64,000 nucleotides of DNA, from assembly GCA_025917655.1 (NCBI GenBank), contig CP084615.1:1302001-1366000 (forward strand), given 5' to 3'. Below the pieces are notes generated by a model. That model saw only the letters and a program-made list of their open reading frames with translations, was not told where the DNA came from and made no database searches. The position numbers were made by a program, and so were the translations under genes. Of the stretch, positions 22,933-35,000 are shown piece after piece. The DNA comes from Chlorella sorokiniana (lineage: Eukaryota > Chlorophyta > Trebouxiophyceae > Chlorellales > Chlorellaceae). The first letter of the stretch is position 1; every line of letters starts with the position of its first letter.

Positions 22933-25900
22933 TCACGCATCTTGGAGCAAACCCTGCGCCTCAGCCGCGAGCTGTGCCCCCGCCGGCTCCTCCTCCGCAT
23001 CCTCCAGCGCAGCTCGCACCGCGGGCATCAGCGCCGGCAGCACCGGCAGCAGTGCCAGCGGCACGCGCATGCCGTCAAATGCAACTGCTGCTGTGAAGGC
23101 CGAGCCCCGCCGCCGCTGCCCTCGCCGTGCCCTTCTTCACCATCCGGTTTGGGCGGTGCGGGCTGCGGCAGGCCCTCTGGCCATTTGGGGTATCGCTGGC
23201 TGAAGTGTGTGAGCACGCAGCGGTAGGCCCCCATGCGCTGCACATGGGAGCCCAGCCGGGGCAAAGCATGTGAGCCCCTGGGAGGCAGCCAGGCAGAGGC
23301 AGCACATGGGTCGGGACCATCTACATGCAGCAACTGCACACACGCACCCCCCCAAACACGCGCACACACACAGGCATGGGTTTGGCACCACAACCAGACA
23401 CCGATGCAAGTGCGCACCTCGGCCACCTCCAGCGCTTCCGCGGTCGTGCTGTGCCGCTTCTGCCGCGCCTGGCGGGCCAGGCAGGGCTCAAAGGTGGCCT
23501 CGTGCATCAGCAGGGTGCAGCCCCGCGCCGCAGCCACCAGGCCAGCGCACGGCTGCGTGTCGCCGCTGTACGCCAGGCTCCACCCCTGCTCGTGATGCAG
23601 CACCAGCCCAAACGCGTCTGCAGGTGGAAAGGAGGGGCAGGCCCTGGCGCCGTGATCCAAGGGCACGGGGCCTGGGCCTGGGCAGGTCGCAGCATCTGCC
23701 TGGGTGCGAGCGCAATGCCAGCGCGCCACCCTCACCTGAGCAGTGTCTGACGGGCACGCTCTGCAGGTGGGTAATGCCCAGGTGGCGCTGCAGGGCCGCA
23801 CGCCCCAGTGACCTGCCACAGCAGCAGCGGCGGCGGCAGCATGTGAGGGAGCCAGAAGCTGCGGTTGGTCACACACTGCAGGGAGCTGGCTGTCCAGCTG
23901 GGTGTCCAGCGTCGTCCACCAGAACTCACTCACCAGCCTGGTTTAGCTCGGCGCAGTGCACAAAGCGGTAGCGGTTTGCCAGGCCCAGCGGCGGCGCCGC
24001 CTCTGCCAGCCAATCGCGCAGCGAGCGCGGCCCCACCAGCAGCAGAGGCGGCAGGCTGGCCGGGTAGGCGGCCAGCAGTGGCAGCACACCAGCCATGTGG
24101 TCTGCATGTGCAAGAAGGGGGTGGACGAGCATGTTCACGAGTATCAGCAGTGTGCAATACCGCACCGAGACATGACGCCAACCACCAAAGGCAGGGGGCG
24201 TCTGCATCGTTCGTGGGCAAGCGCGGTGCTGCACGATGCCTGGCGGCTAGTCGTACCTGCGTGTCGGTGCGACACCCACACGCACCCCAGGCTGGCCACC
24301 TGGCGCTGCAGGGCGGCGGCGCCGTGCGCCCTGCGCAGCGCCCCCAGCGCGCCCTCGCCGCAGTCCAGCAGCATGCTCTGCCCGCAGGGCAGCCTGCGGG
24401 GGTGGCATGGGGCACCCAGGTGGCAAGCCCAGCAAGTTTGCGGGGACAAGGGGATGGCAGGGGCAGCGTATCACCAGCACCAGCAGCAGCAGCAGCGGTG
24501 GCAAGCACACCGTGTGCGGCGCGGCGGGGCTGCACCTGAGCTGGATGGCGGAGGCTCCCCGGTACTTGGAGGGCTCTGCAGAGCCGGTGCCCAGGAAGAG
24601 GAGCTCCGGCGGGGGCGGCGCCGCCGTCTGCAGCCAGCTGGCGGATGCAAGCGGGCGCCCCACGCAGCCAGCCAGCCTCCTCACAGCCTCTGCCCTCAGC
24701 CTTGTCAGGCTCCTCGACATTGAGGCCCTGGGGTGCCACAAGCCGCGTAGCGCCGGCTGCGTCACCGCCAGCCACGCCTGAACAGCAGTCTGCCTGGCCG
24801 GGTGCCTTCTGCCGCTTGCCGCCCAGCAGCCTGGCCTTCAGCACGTCGGCCGCCCGCTTGTTGCTGGCCAGGTCTTCCTCCGGTGCTTGCAGCGGCGCTG
24901 GCCACGGTGTGTGCGCTGAACCGGCAGGCAACCCTGCCTGCCGCACACCTGCTGCTGGCGGCTGCCCTGGCCCTGCATGCGCAGCCGGTAGCTGCCCAAA
25001 TGCTGAAAGTGCAGCACAAGCCTGCTGGTCCCTTGCCGGTTGGGGCAGCTGCTGAGCCAGCGCCAGAACTTGTGTGGGAGGGCCTGACAGCCGGTACAGG
25101 GGGCGCATAATCCTAGGCTGCTGCTGCTGCTGCTGCTGTTGCACGTCCAACGGCAGCATTCCATTTCTAACGGCGCTGTGGGGCTGAGCCAGAAAGCGCT
25201 GCATGGGAGCTGGCGGCGGGGGAGTGGCGGCGGAGGGGGCGGCGCCACCTGGTTCTGCCGGCATGCGCCGGCCGCTGGCGCCGCGGCATTCAACTGCTCG
25301 GGCGCAGGCAGCGTGCCCTGCGCCTGGGACCCGCGCAGGCGCTGCAGCTCCACTTCCAGCTGTGGGTGCTGCTGCCTCACCTCCTCCTGCACTGCTGCGG
25401 CATCAAAGCGGCAGCCCTGCCCCAGGAAGCCCTCCAGGGGCTGCACCACCAGCTCGGGGCACGCCCTCCTGCTGCTCCAGCTGCCCCTGCCCCGGCTGCT
25501 GCTCCAGCTGCCCCTGCCCCTTCTGCTGCCCGGCCCCGTGCAGCGCAGGCTGGCCCCACGTCAGCCGCGAAACACAGCACACGCGGCGAGGGAAGGCGGC
25601 AGCGCCAGGTGCACCCGAGCCTGCTGCGGCTCCTGCTGTCCATGCGGCCGGCCCGTGGCTATCGCCCGGGTCGCTGGCGGCCTCCAGCTCAGCTGCCTCC
25701 TGCCCAAGGTCACCGGGCATGTCAGGCGCTGGGGCTGCTGCTGCACGGGATGGGCACTCGCTGGGCGCGTGCGCGGGAGGCGCCGGGCCTGGCGGAGCGC
25801 GCACGCCAGCTGGCAGGGGAAAGATGCGGTTGCTGACCAGGTTGAGTTTGGCCGCGGTGCGCGCCGCCGACAGGTGCCCGATGATCTGCGCGGGAGCACC

Positions 25901-27750
25901 GCAGGCGTCATGCCCCGGGCGAAGAGGGATGGAGGCATGACAGCCGGAGCCGCGTATGCGGGGCACCCACCTGGCTGTTCCGCTGCGCCCGGGTGCCTCC
26001 AACAAGAGCTGCCTGGCCCCCGCTGACCCCGCTGCTTCAAGCTGGTTGCACAGCTGCCGCAAGGCCCGGCTGCCGGCAGCCCCAGGTGCCACCAGGTGCA
26101 GGATCGCCGCCACGCGCCGGCCCTGCTCCACCAGCAGTGCCATGGCGGGGTGCTGCTGCAGCTGGGCGGCCGCTGCCCGGGAGTGAAGGTTGGTGACGAG
26201 GAGCAGCTGGTCGGTGCCCTTCAGGTGGCACAAGTACGCCAGCACCTGCTGCGGCCCGCCTGCCGCCTGCTGCCGCCGCGGCCGCTCATCCTCGCCCGTG
26301 GCGGCACAGCTGCCGTGTGCACCTCCCACCTTGCTGGCCGCCTTCTGGCACACCCAAGCGTTGATGCCCGACTGCATGGGCAGGCGCTGAAAGCGCTTGC
26401 CCGCAGCGACAGCCACCTCGTCACCTTTGCCTCCACCACTGGCAGCCCCGGCCCCTGGGTGCACATCCACCTTCCGCCGCTGGGGCACCGACGCAGCTGC
26501 TGCTTCCTCGGCGGCTGCTTTGGCCCGGGTGGACGCAGGCTGCCCACCCTGGCCCGCCTGCAGGCCGGACGGCGCCTGCAAGTGGGCAGCGCTGCCAGCG
26601 CGAGTCGCATGCAGCTGCTGCAGCACCAGGTGCCTGCTGGCGCTGCCACGCATGAAGAGTTGGTCTAGGGCATCAAACATGCCGCCTCCACCGCCGCCTG
26701 CTGCCTTGCCTTGATCCACAGCTCCTCTGCCTGCCAAGACCTTGCCGCCAGCGCCATCGCCGTTTATACACCCCGTCGACCTGCTGCCGTCGCTGGTGGC
26801 TGCGTCGGAGCTGCTGCTGCTGTCGCTGGAGGTTCCGCTGCTGCCGCTTTCGCTGCCGCTGGAAGCGCTTTGGCCGCTGCTGGAGCTGCGACTGCTGCTG
26901 TCCTGCTGCTGCAAGGCAGGGTTGACGGCCTGCTGCTTCTGTGTGAGCCAGGCCGGCGCAGTCCACATGGATGCCAGCAGGGGCGGCTTCCACAGGGCCG
27001 CCACTGCAATGTGGTCGTCCTGCAGGCGCCAGCGCAGCCCTGGGGCTCAGCTTGTACATGGGAGGGACGGGCTTGGAGTGCGAAAGCCATGCTTGCCCTG
27101 CACACACCAGCCGAGTGCAGCAGGCTGCCGCGTGCCTGGTACACGGCGGGCTGCTCCCAGGGCGCCACCTCCTCCACCATCACCGCCGGGTGGGGCCAGT
27201 GGATGAAGTGACGCAGGCTGCATACGGCGGCCTGTGTGCCTGCAACAAGCGAATCGAATCCAGCAGAGACTTCGGCTGGGGCAGCTGCAGGCCGCAACAA
27301 CGCCCGTTTGCTTGGCAGGAAGGCAGTGCAGTTGGGGCTTGCGGAAGGCAGCCGTATGTGCGCGTGTGGACGTACCTCGAGGGCCTAGCACATGGACCTT
27401 CTCATGACCCTCACCACGTAGCCGCATCACCAGGCCCCCAAAGCCGGCCAACGCGCCCGCATCGCCCACAAATGCGGCCTTCAGGCCAGCCCCTGTGCCA
27501 GGCAACACAAGCAGGTGGAAGCGACAGCAAGCCCAAGCAAGCGCGCATTACTGACTTCCCTTACAATGTACATACCTGGACGTATCTTGTGCTCCAAAAC
27601 AAGTCGTGAGAAGCCCTCTGGCACATTAAACAGGTACTCAGCGGCTGTCAACCTGGCAGCACCACCGCTGGCGGCGCCGCCGGTAGGCAAGTAAAGCATC
27701 AAGGCGGGTGCCACTCCATCTCCGGGCGCCGTTACAACATACGCTTGCAT
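22933..27750 (-). CDS. Long-form tRNase Z (ELAC2/TRZ type)
   Basis: Cuts the 3' trailer from pre-tRNAs using a zinc beta-lactamase fold. It starts at ATG 27750 (MQAYVVTAPGDG). The inactive N-terminal half shows YLFNVPEGFSRLVLEHKIRP, FGGLVMRLRGEG, HVLGPRG and FIHWPHPAVMVEE. The linker is a Ser/Gln-rich disordered stretch (about 26900-26700) followed by VLAYLCHLKGTDQLLLV, AAILHLVAP and KLNLVSNRIFPL. The catalytic half has LLFLGTGSAEPSKYRGASAI, SMLLDCGEG, then the HxHxDH metal motif SHRHADHMAG split across an intron near 24240-24105. Next come LAYSGDTQPCAGLV, MHEATFEP, HSTTAEAL and LTHFSQRYPKWPEG, and the C-terminus VAFDGMRVPLALLPVL. A poly-Gln run (CAG codons, about 25116-25140) sits between the halves. 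One base seems missing near 23105-23108. Confidence 0.9.
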
Positions 27751-29068
27751 CTGAGGGCGTGGGGGCTGCTGAGCCGCTCACGGGCAGGCAGCAAAGCGAC
27801 AAACGCCAACAAATACAGCGTCACGCGTATGCTCGCCTACTGGCCAATGACAAGTCTATCGGGAATCGGCAAAAGCTGCCGAAGGGATCGACGTTCTCAA
27901 CCCAACATTGCAGGCCCGACAGCGCAGCCCAAAACAGTAGCTCGCATTGAAAATGAAATGTACACTCTCCCCTCAGCTCTTTAAAAGATAACAGCCCCCC
28001 GCCCTCCAAGAACACACTCTGCATGGGAGAGCTCTTGCCACCGGTGTGCCGCTGTATTCTGCACTGGTGCAACTGGTTTGCAGGCACGCCGGCGACGTGC
28101 TAAAACTGCACACTGTCCCTCTAATGCATCTTCAGGAGCAATTCACTCCAGCGCCCTCTGAGAGCCCGTCTTCATTATCAAGCACGCTGCGGAGCGGGTG
28201 CGTGATGTCAGTGTCTGGCCAGACGCCGTAACAGCTCCATGTCATGCTTGAATGCAGCTGCGACAGCCTTCTGGAAGGTGCGCATGTCCTGCATGTGTTT
28301 CTTCCAGGAGCGACGTATGGTGCTGACTCGTCAGCTTGTCCAGTTGCGGCAGACAGATGAGCGGCGCAGGCGCCCAAAGTTCAACTGTTGCCCAGTGCAG
28401 ATGCCGACCATCTTCGTCGTGAGTATTACAGCGATTGTTGTGGCCTATTCCACTGCTGGTTCAAGTATACCAGGTGACCACCTCGAGACCAGCAGAGACC
28501 ACCTGTGACCAGTCTCTTCTGTGACAGTACCGCTCAGCCGGAGCGGGCACAGACAGGCGAGCGCAGGTGGTGCGCGTTCATAGTGGTATGCTAAGGCCAC
28601 GAGGCCAAATAGAAGCGGCAACGGCAAGGGCTACTCTGTCGGCCGGTTCCGCCCGCGGGCGCTGCCAACAGTCAGCACGGTGGCATGATTGTAGCCGCGT
28701 TTTATTATTCTACGCTCAACGGAGTGCTCAATACACAAGCACGCCTGCCCTGACACGAACGAGTTACGTTGGTACTTGAGTATCGAGGCCCATCCTGTCT
28801 GTATCACCTCATGACGTGGTCTAATAGGGTTTCTATAACGTACAGTTGTATCACCTTTTGACAAGCCTGCCTCGTTGCAATGGTAGGCTCGAGCCGGAGT
28901 GTCACGGAGGACGCTTGCCACCGCCCTTTCTTCTTTCACCAAACAACTGCCCTCCTCCCAGGTGCTCCGCCTTAGTCAGCAGTCATCAGTATGAATGTTG
29001 TCTAAATCGACTGCCGGCTCCTTGCTTGCCTCAACAAACCGTGTCATTGTCGCCCTCCTGCGTCGTCA
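27751..29068. other. Intergenic between divergent RNase Z and fibronectin-repeat genes
   Basis: About 1.3 kb separates the two start codons. No confident gene. A plus frame at 28239-28508 reaches a good donor (TTCGTC|GTGAGT), and the minus strand of the same bases reads a helix-like run (MQDMRTFQKAVAAAFKHDM) ending at a stop near 28222. These cannot both be real and neither shows a known domain. The rest is probably promoter and 5' UTR sequence for the two flanking genes. Confidence 0.4.
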
Positions 29069-32000
29069 TGGGGCAAGTGCCCCGCCTGCGCGTAGCAGTG
29101 CTGCTCAGTATCTTGGTGAGCTTTACCCGTTTTCCGGCTGTGCGTATACCGCCGCTTCCCGTCGGGCTGACGCCTTGAGGCATGCACGTCAATCAACGGT
29201 TTTCTCTGTGCACAGGCGTTCGCGGCTTCTCAAAACACAACCAACGATACTTACGAGGATGAGCGCCCACTGGTTTCTTTGAGCTCGGACGGGTGAGAGC
29301 AACGACGGTCCTGAATGGCCGAGCAGAGGACCGGGGGTCCGCGAGGCCCCAGCGGCCCAGCGCATCTAGTGGGCAGCCAAGTGTGCAGCGTGTGACGCTC
29401 AAAACCACAAGATTGCCTGCCGGGCAGCACAGCTGTCACCTCAATGGAACCGTTCGCTGCCCTGAGCAGGGCACGTGCTTCCAGCCCGGTTGTAAGCTTG
29501 GCTGCCCTAGGGCAGCTGGCCACGCAGCCCATGCCTAGCCCAGGCGGCGCAGCAAGCGTACTGTTGCCTGCCGCCAAGTGCAGGGTACAAGCGGCGGCAG
29601 CGGCGGCAGGGGGCTCCGCTGCCTGTCCCACACCTGCGCTGTTCATCGTCGTCACTTTGCTGAAACTCAAGACCCCCAGGACTTCATTGTTGTGGCGCAA
29701 GCTTACAAGCAGGCAGTGGCCCGCATTCAGCCTGGTGAGTTGCCTGGTGGAGGTGCCTCTCGCGTGCGCTTGCTTACTGCGCATCCCACGATCAGCCTTC
29801 AAGCCGGCATGGCCACCCTCAGCAAGCATCCTGAAAATGGGTGTCAATCGAACTTCAGATGGCAGCCTGCAGCAGAGGCATCTCAACTTCATGCAAATGC
29901 GTCCACCATGGCTACCCGCAACGCATTCAGCCTGGCGGCCCACACCATCCTCCCTTCAACCCCCCCCGCTGCAGGCGCCCGTCGCTATCCCTGTGGCCCT
30001 GGAGTATGAGGACAAGGCCATTGCTGTGCACACCGTGGTGAAGTTCCCTGGCAAAGTGGCCCAGGGCGCACGTTCTGCAGAGGCCATGTATGGCAAGCTG
30101 CTGGGGAGTGTGGCAAGGTACTTTGACAGGAGCCTGTTTGGCGCGGCCCACATGGAGACCGTGTCGTCGTCATACCTGGTGAGGGCAGCGCACCGCATGC
30201 AAACTGGGCAAGCAAATCCGCTCAGGATGCCTCCTTCCAGGCACCGCCTCCTTCCATATCGCACATAGCACATGTGCCTCTTGCCACCTCTGAGCCTCGT
30301 TGCTGGCAAGCCGAACCACACGCGTTGATTACCTGCCCTGCAGGCCAACCCTGATGGCACGGCCATCCGCCAAGGCCTGCCTGGCACCCAGCTGATGGGG
30401 ATGATATCAGTGGCATTTTACGACCTGCTGCCCTCCCAGGTCACTCCCGCCATTAAGAGCGCCTATGTGAAGGCGGTGCGCCAGCTGCTGCCAGGTGCGC
30501 TGCGGGCCATACGGAAGGGTCCATCTTTGGTATGGTATCGAGCGTGCTGGGCCGTGATTGTGCGCCAAAGGAAGTTTCAAAGTGCCACTGCGGCCTTTAT
30601 TCACTGGTGACACTGGATTGCATGACATCGAGTTGCCCACCTACTACGCTACTGCCGCCACTGCAGGCAGCAACGTCACCTTCACCACGCACATCGATGA
30701 TGGGGATTGGAAGGCCATCGATGGACCAGGTGCACTACCGGCCCGCAGCCCGCTGCCCAACCAGCGATCGCTGCACTCTCCGCTGCTGGCTGCACATGCT
30801 GCCCTGGTCCAACGCCAGCCCAACATTGCCACTGTGCCCCCGGCACACACCCCCGCCCGCAGAGGGCGACTCCAAGGTGGTCATGAACACCGTCATCAGC
30901 GGGGTGGACGACATGGCGCAGCTGGAGGCAGCGCTGCAGCGCATCAAGTCTCGCCCTGGCTCCGTGTTTGACCGCAAAGTGGTGAGCGGCGGGCAGCGGC
31001 GCTTGGGGAGCCATAAGCAACAACCCAGCTGCCCTGCCTGCTCCTGCAGGGCACCTCCATGCCTTCCCTGGCTGCTCACCTGCTGCCTGGGCGCTGCCCT
31101 ACCGTGCATTGCAGTTTGGCAGGATGCACCCCGAGGAGGGCTTTGGAGCGCGCTACGTGGCTGGAGCCAACTTCGTGTCCCCATGCGAGGCAGCCCCCAT
31201 CCTCTCCAGCGCCCAAGCCTGGGGCCCGACCACTGGCCAGGCCACCGCCACTGCGCCCCCAGGCATCAAGTTCACCAAGGTGCATCACCTGTCGCGCCGC
31301 CCCTACAGCGCTTTGTGTGTGGGGACGTCCTCTTAAAAGCCACTCTGAACCCCGCACAGCACGTGTGGCGCTGCGTCTAATAGAGATCCATCCCCAAACC
31401 CTGCCACCGCAGTACATCTTCTCGGCAACCGCCGCGGGCAGCAGGCAGACAGCCACGTCCACCAGCCCCAGTCCTGACACTCGCTTCCGTGGCCTCAGGC
31501 CCAGCACGACCTACACTGTGCGGGTGGTGGGCGTGCGGGTCGATGGCTCAAAGTCCCCCGCCTCCAACTCCCTCAGCTTCACCACCCCGCCGCGCAGCGC
31601 CCGTCCTTACTAGTGCGCCCCCACCAGCCCCACCACCGCGCTGATCACCCTCAACCCGCCGCTTATCGACGGTGTCACGGTCCGCCAGTACATTGTGTCG
31701 CTGTGCCCCTCCACCGGCGGTAGCGGCAAGTGCGTGGTGGTGCGCTGCTCCACGACACAGTGCCCCGTGGACAGCCTCAGCCCAGGCACCAAGTACCAAG
31801 TGTCGGCGGTGGCTGTGCTGGACAACGGGTCTCGCGTGCCCGCCTCCAACGCCCTGCCGCTGGTCATGCCAGGCGTCGGCGCCCTCACCCTCATCTCCGC
31901 AACTGACACCGGACCCACCACTGGCAAAGCCATGACGGCGCCCGCAACAAACACCCGCTTTGTGCAGGCAAGTGTGAGGGTCTCGTGTGATTGTCGTGCC

Positions 32001-35000
32001 TCGGACGGTGGGAAGGGCATACAGGGATGGACCCCATGAGCTTGTGCAATGCTGCCAAGGATGTTTTATGCCAGCGCTTTAGCCACCGAGCCGAACGTCA
32101 TGCGCTTCGCATGGCAGCCTGTGACTGATGCGGCATGCTGCCGCGCCTCCCCTGCCGCAGTACAAGTTCACCGCCACCCCCATGAGCGGCAGTAAGCCTG
32201 TGGTGGTGCTCAGCGCGACCACCGAGGCCCGCTTCACCGGGCTCACCCCAGCCACGCAATACACTGTCAGGGTGACGGGCAAGAGCGCCGCTGGCGCCTG
32301 GTCCCCCGACTCCAACACCCTCAGCTTTGTGACTCCCTCCAAGGGGTGAGCCTCCTGGCCGTCAAGTAGCCATGTGTGGCCCAAACCCAGCGCCTCAAGC
32401 CCCGTCTTGCTCCCGTGGCTGCAGGTCCCCCTCTATTGATGCAAATCCCACCGGCCCCACGCTTGCCAATGTCGCCATCCGACCTCCAGCCAATGGCCCT
32501 TGGGCAAAGTTCGGCCTGTTGCTGTGCCCAGTGGGGGCGGCCCCAGCTCCAACCCTGCCAAGTGCGCAGCAGCCACTTGCTACCCTGGCCGCCCCTGCAA
32601 GGTGGACGGCCTCACCCCAGACACCACTTACGCCGTGACGCTGGTGGCTCAGCGGGCCGATGGCAGCCGCTCCCCGCCATCCAACGAGGCCGTGGTCACC
32701 ATGCCCTCTGTCACCCCCGACTCACCAGCGCCCAGGCCTACGGGCCCACAACAGGCAAGGCCACCGCCACGGGTGCCATGGGTGTCACCTACGCCCGCTT
32801 CATCTTCACAGCCACCCCAAAGAGCGGCGGCGCCGCTGTCCGCGCCGTATCGCCCGTCCCGGAGGCCCGCTGGAAGGGCAGTCTGGTTCCCAGCACAGAG
32901 TACGCAGTCACGTGCGTGGGCGTGCTGCCTGGCGGCACACTCACTCCAGCCTCCAACGCGCTGCCCATGGCAACTCCCAGCACGGGGTGAGGCTGCTGAG
33001 CTGCTCTGCCAGGCATCACACAAGCCTGCCACCGAGACGCACCGAGCAGCGTCATGACCTGAGCCCCAGGGGCGGAGTTCATCTTGCGCGAGCCCACCCC
33101 GGTCACGGATCCTCCCTGCCCTGCAGAGCTCCAGTGATCGCCGCCGGCACCCCCCGTCTCCATGACCAAGGCAGTCGTCCTGCTCAACCCGCCCGCGTCC
33201 TTGGAGGCGGTGAAGCAGTACCTGGTCAAGCTCTGCCCCCAGCCCAGCGGCGGCGCTGCCTGCGTGACAGCCACGTGCGCCACCATCAGCTGCGCCGTGG
33301 GCGGCCTCACTGCGGGCGCCACCTACCGGGTGTCGGCGGTGGCGGTGCTCCTAGACGGCCGCCGCGTCCCCGCGTCCAACGCCCTGCCACTGGTGATGCC
33401 CAGCCCCGGCCTGCCCGTCCTCATGTCCGCGGAGGCAACCGGCCCTGACACTGGCGAAGCCACCGCCAAGCCCCCTGCCGGCACTACTTTCGTTCAGGTG
33501 GTCCCCTGCTCCCTGCCCCTCCTGCTGGCCTGCACTGGGCTGCAACCGGCGAATGGCAGCTGTCAACAGGGCAGACAGCGTTCCAGTCTCGTGCCACTTA
33601 CACTGCTGACTCCCCCTCTGCGCCCTGCTGCAGTACAAGTTCACCGCCACCCCCTCAGCGGCGGGCCTGCCCTCACGGTCACCAGCACCACGCCGGATGC
33701 TGCCTTCCGCAACCTGCTGCCCGCCACAGCTTACAGCGTGGTAGTGGTGGGCAAGCGCGCAGGAGGCACCTGGTCCCCGCATCCAACCTCCTCAGCTTTG
33801 TCACCGCTGCCAAGGGGTGAGGCGGGCTGCCGGCGGGAAGGAGCCCACATGTGACCCGCCAGGCCAGCCTCCTGGGCTGTGGAGATGACCTGTCTTGGGT
33901 GTGGCCTCTGCGCTGCAGCGCCCCATCACTGGGCGGCAACCCCGCAAGCCCCTACCTGGCCAAGGTGGAGGTGAAGCCCCAGCGGGGGGCCGTGGCGCAA
34001 GTTCGCCCTGCTGTTGTGCCCGCTCGGGGGAGGCGCCGCCACCCAGCCCACCCAGTGCGTGTCGGCCACCTGCTACCCATCCAAGCCGTGCGCGGTGGAC
34101 GGGCTGACCCCAGACACCAGCTATGTTGCCAAGGTGGGCGAAACACCTGCACATTGTGTGGTGGGGTGTGCCCTGCCAGTAACAAACTGGATGCTGAGTG
34201 TGGAGCACATTGGTCCTCGCGCTGACACCGCGCTTGCTTTGCTGTGCCCTGGCTGCCTGCAGACTGTGGCTGTCAAGGTTGACGGCACTGAGAGCCCTCC
34301 CTCCAACGATGCCATCATCACCATGCCCGCCGTTGGCCCCACCCTCACCAGCGCCACACCCTTTGGTCCCACTACCGGCCACGCCACGGCCGCCTCGCCC
34401 GAGGGCGCATCCTTCACCAGCTTTGTCTTCACGGCCACCCCAAGCAGCGGCGGCAGCAGTGTGCAGGCCACCAGCGCCGGTCCGGAGGCCCGCTTCCGCG
34501 GCCTCACCCCTGCCACGGAGTACGCTGTGACCGTGGTGGGTGTGCTGGCAGACGGCAGCCAGGTGGCGAGCCAGAACACCCTGACCCTGAAGACGCCCAA
34601 GCCCGGGTGAGCTCTTGCTGGCCAGCCCTGCTGCCAGGCTAGAATGGGGTTAATATCACACTCAAGCTGGGCCCTGACCTGGTTGCTGGCGCGGCTGCCG
34701 CCCTCTGCCTCACGCAGCTCGCCCCTCATCGCCTCTGCCAACCCCACGTCGCCCACCACTGCCGCCCTCGTGATGAATCCTCCCCCGGCGAGAACCCAGA
34801 CTCCTACGAAGTCACCCTCTGCCGTGAACCGGGCGGCGCCTGCATCCAGCGCACATGCGCCACCAGCAGCTGCGCTGTGAGCGGCCTCACCCCGGGCGCC
34901 GGCTACCGGGTGTCGGCGGTGGCGCTGATGCCAGACGGCTCCCGCAGGCCCGCCTCCAACACGCTGCCGCTGACCATGCCGGAGGGCAGCGTGCCCACCC

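Noticed and set aside
28239-28508. Plus-strand frame ending at a good GT donor
   Set aside because: No start context, no next exon and no domain; the opposite strand is equally open.
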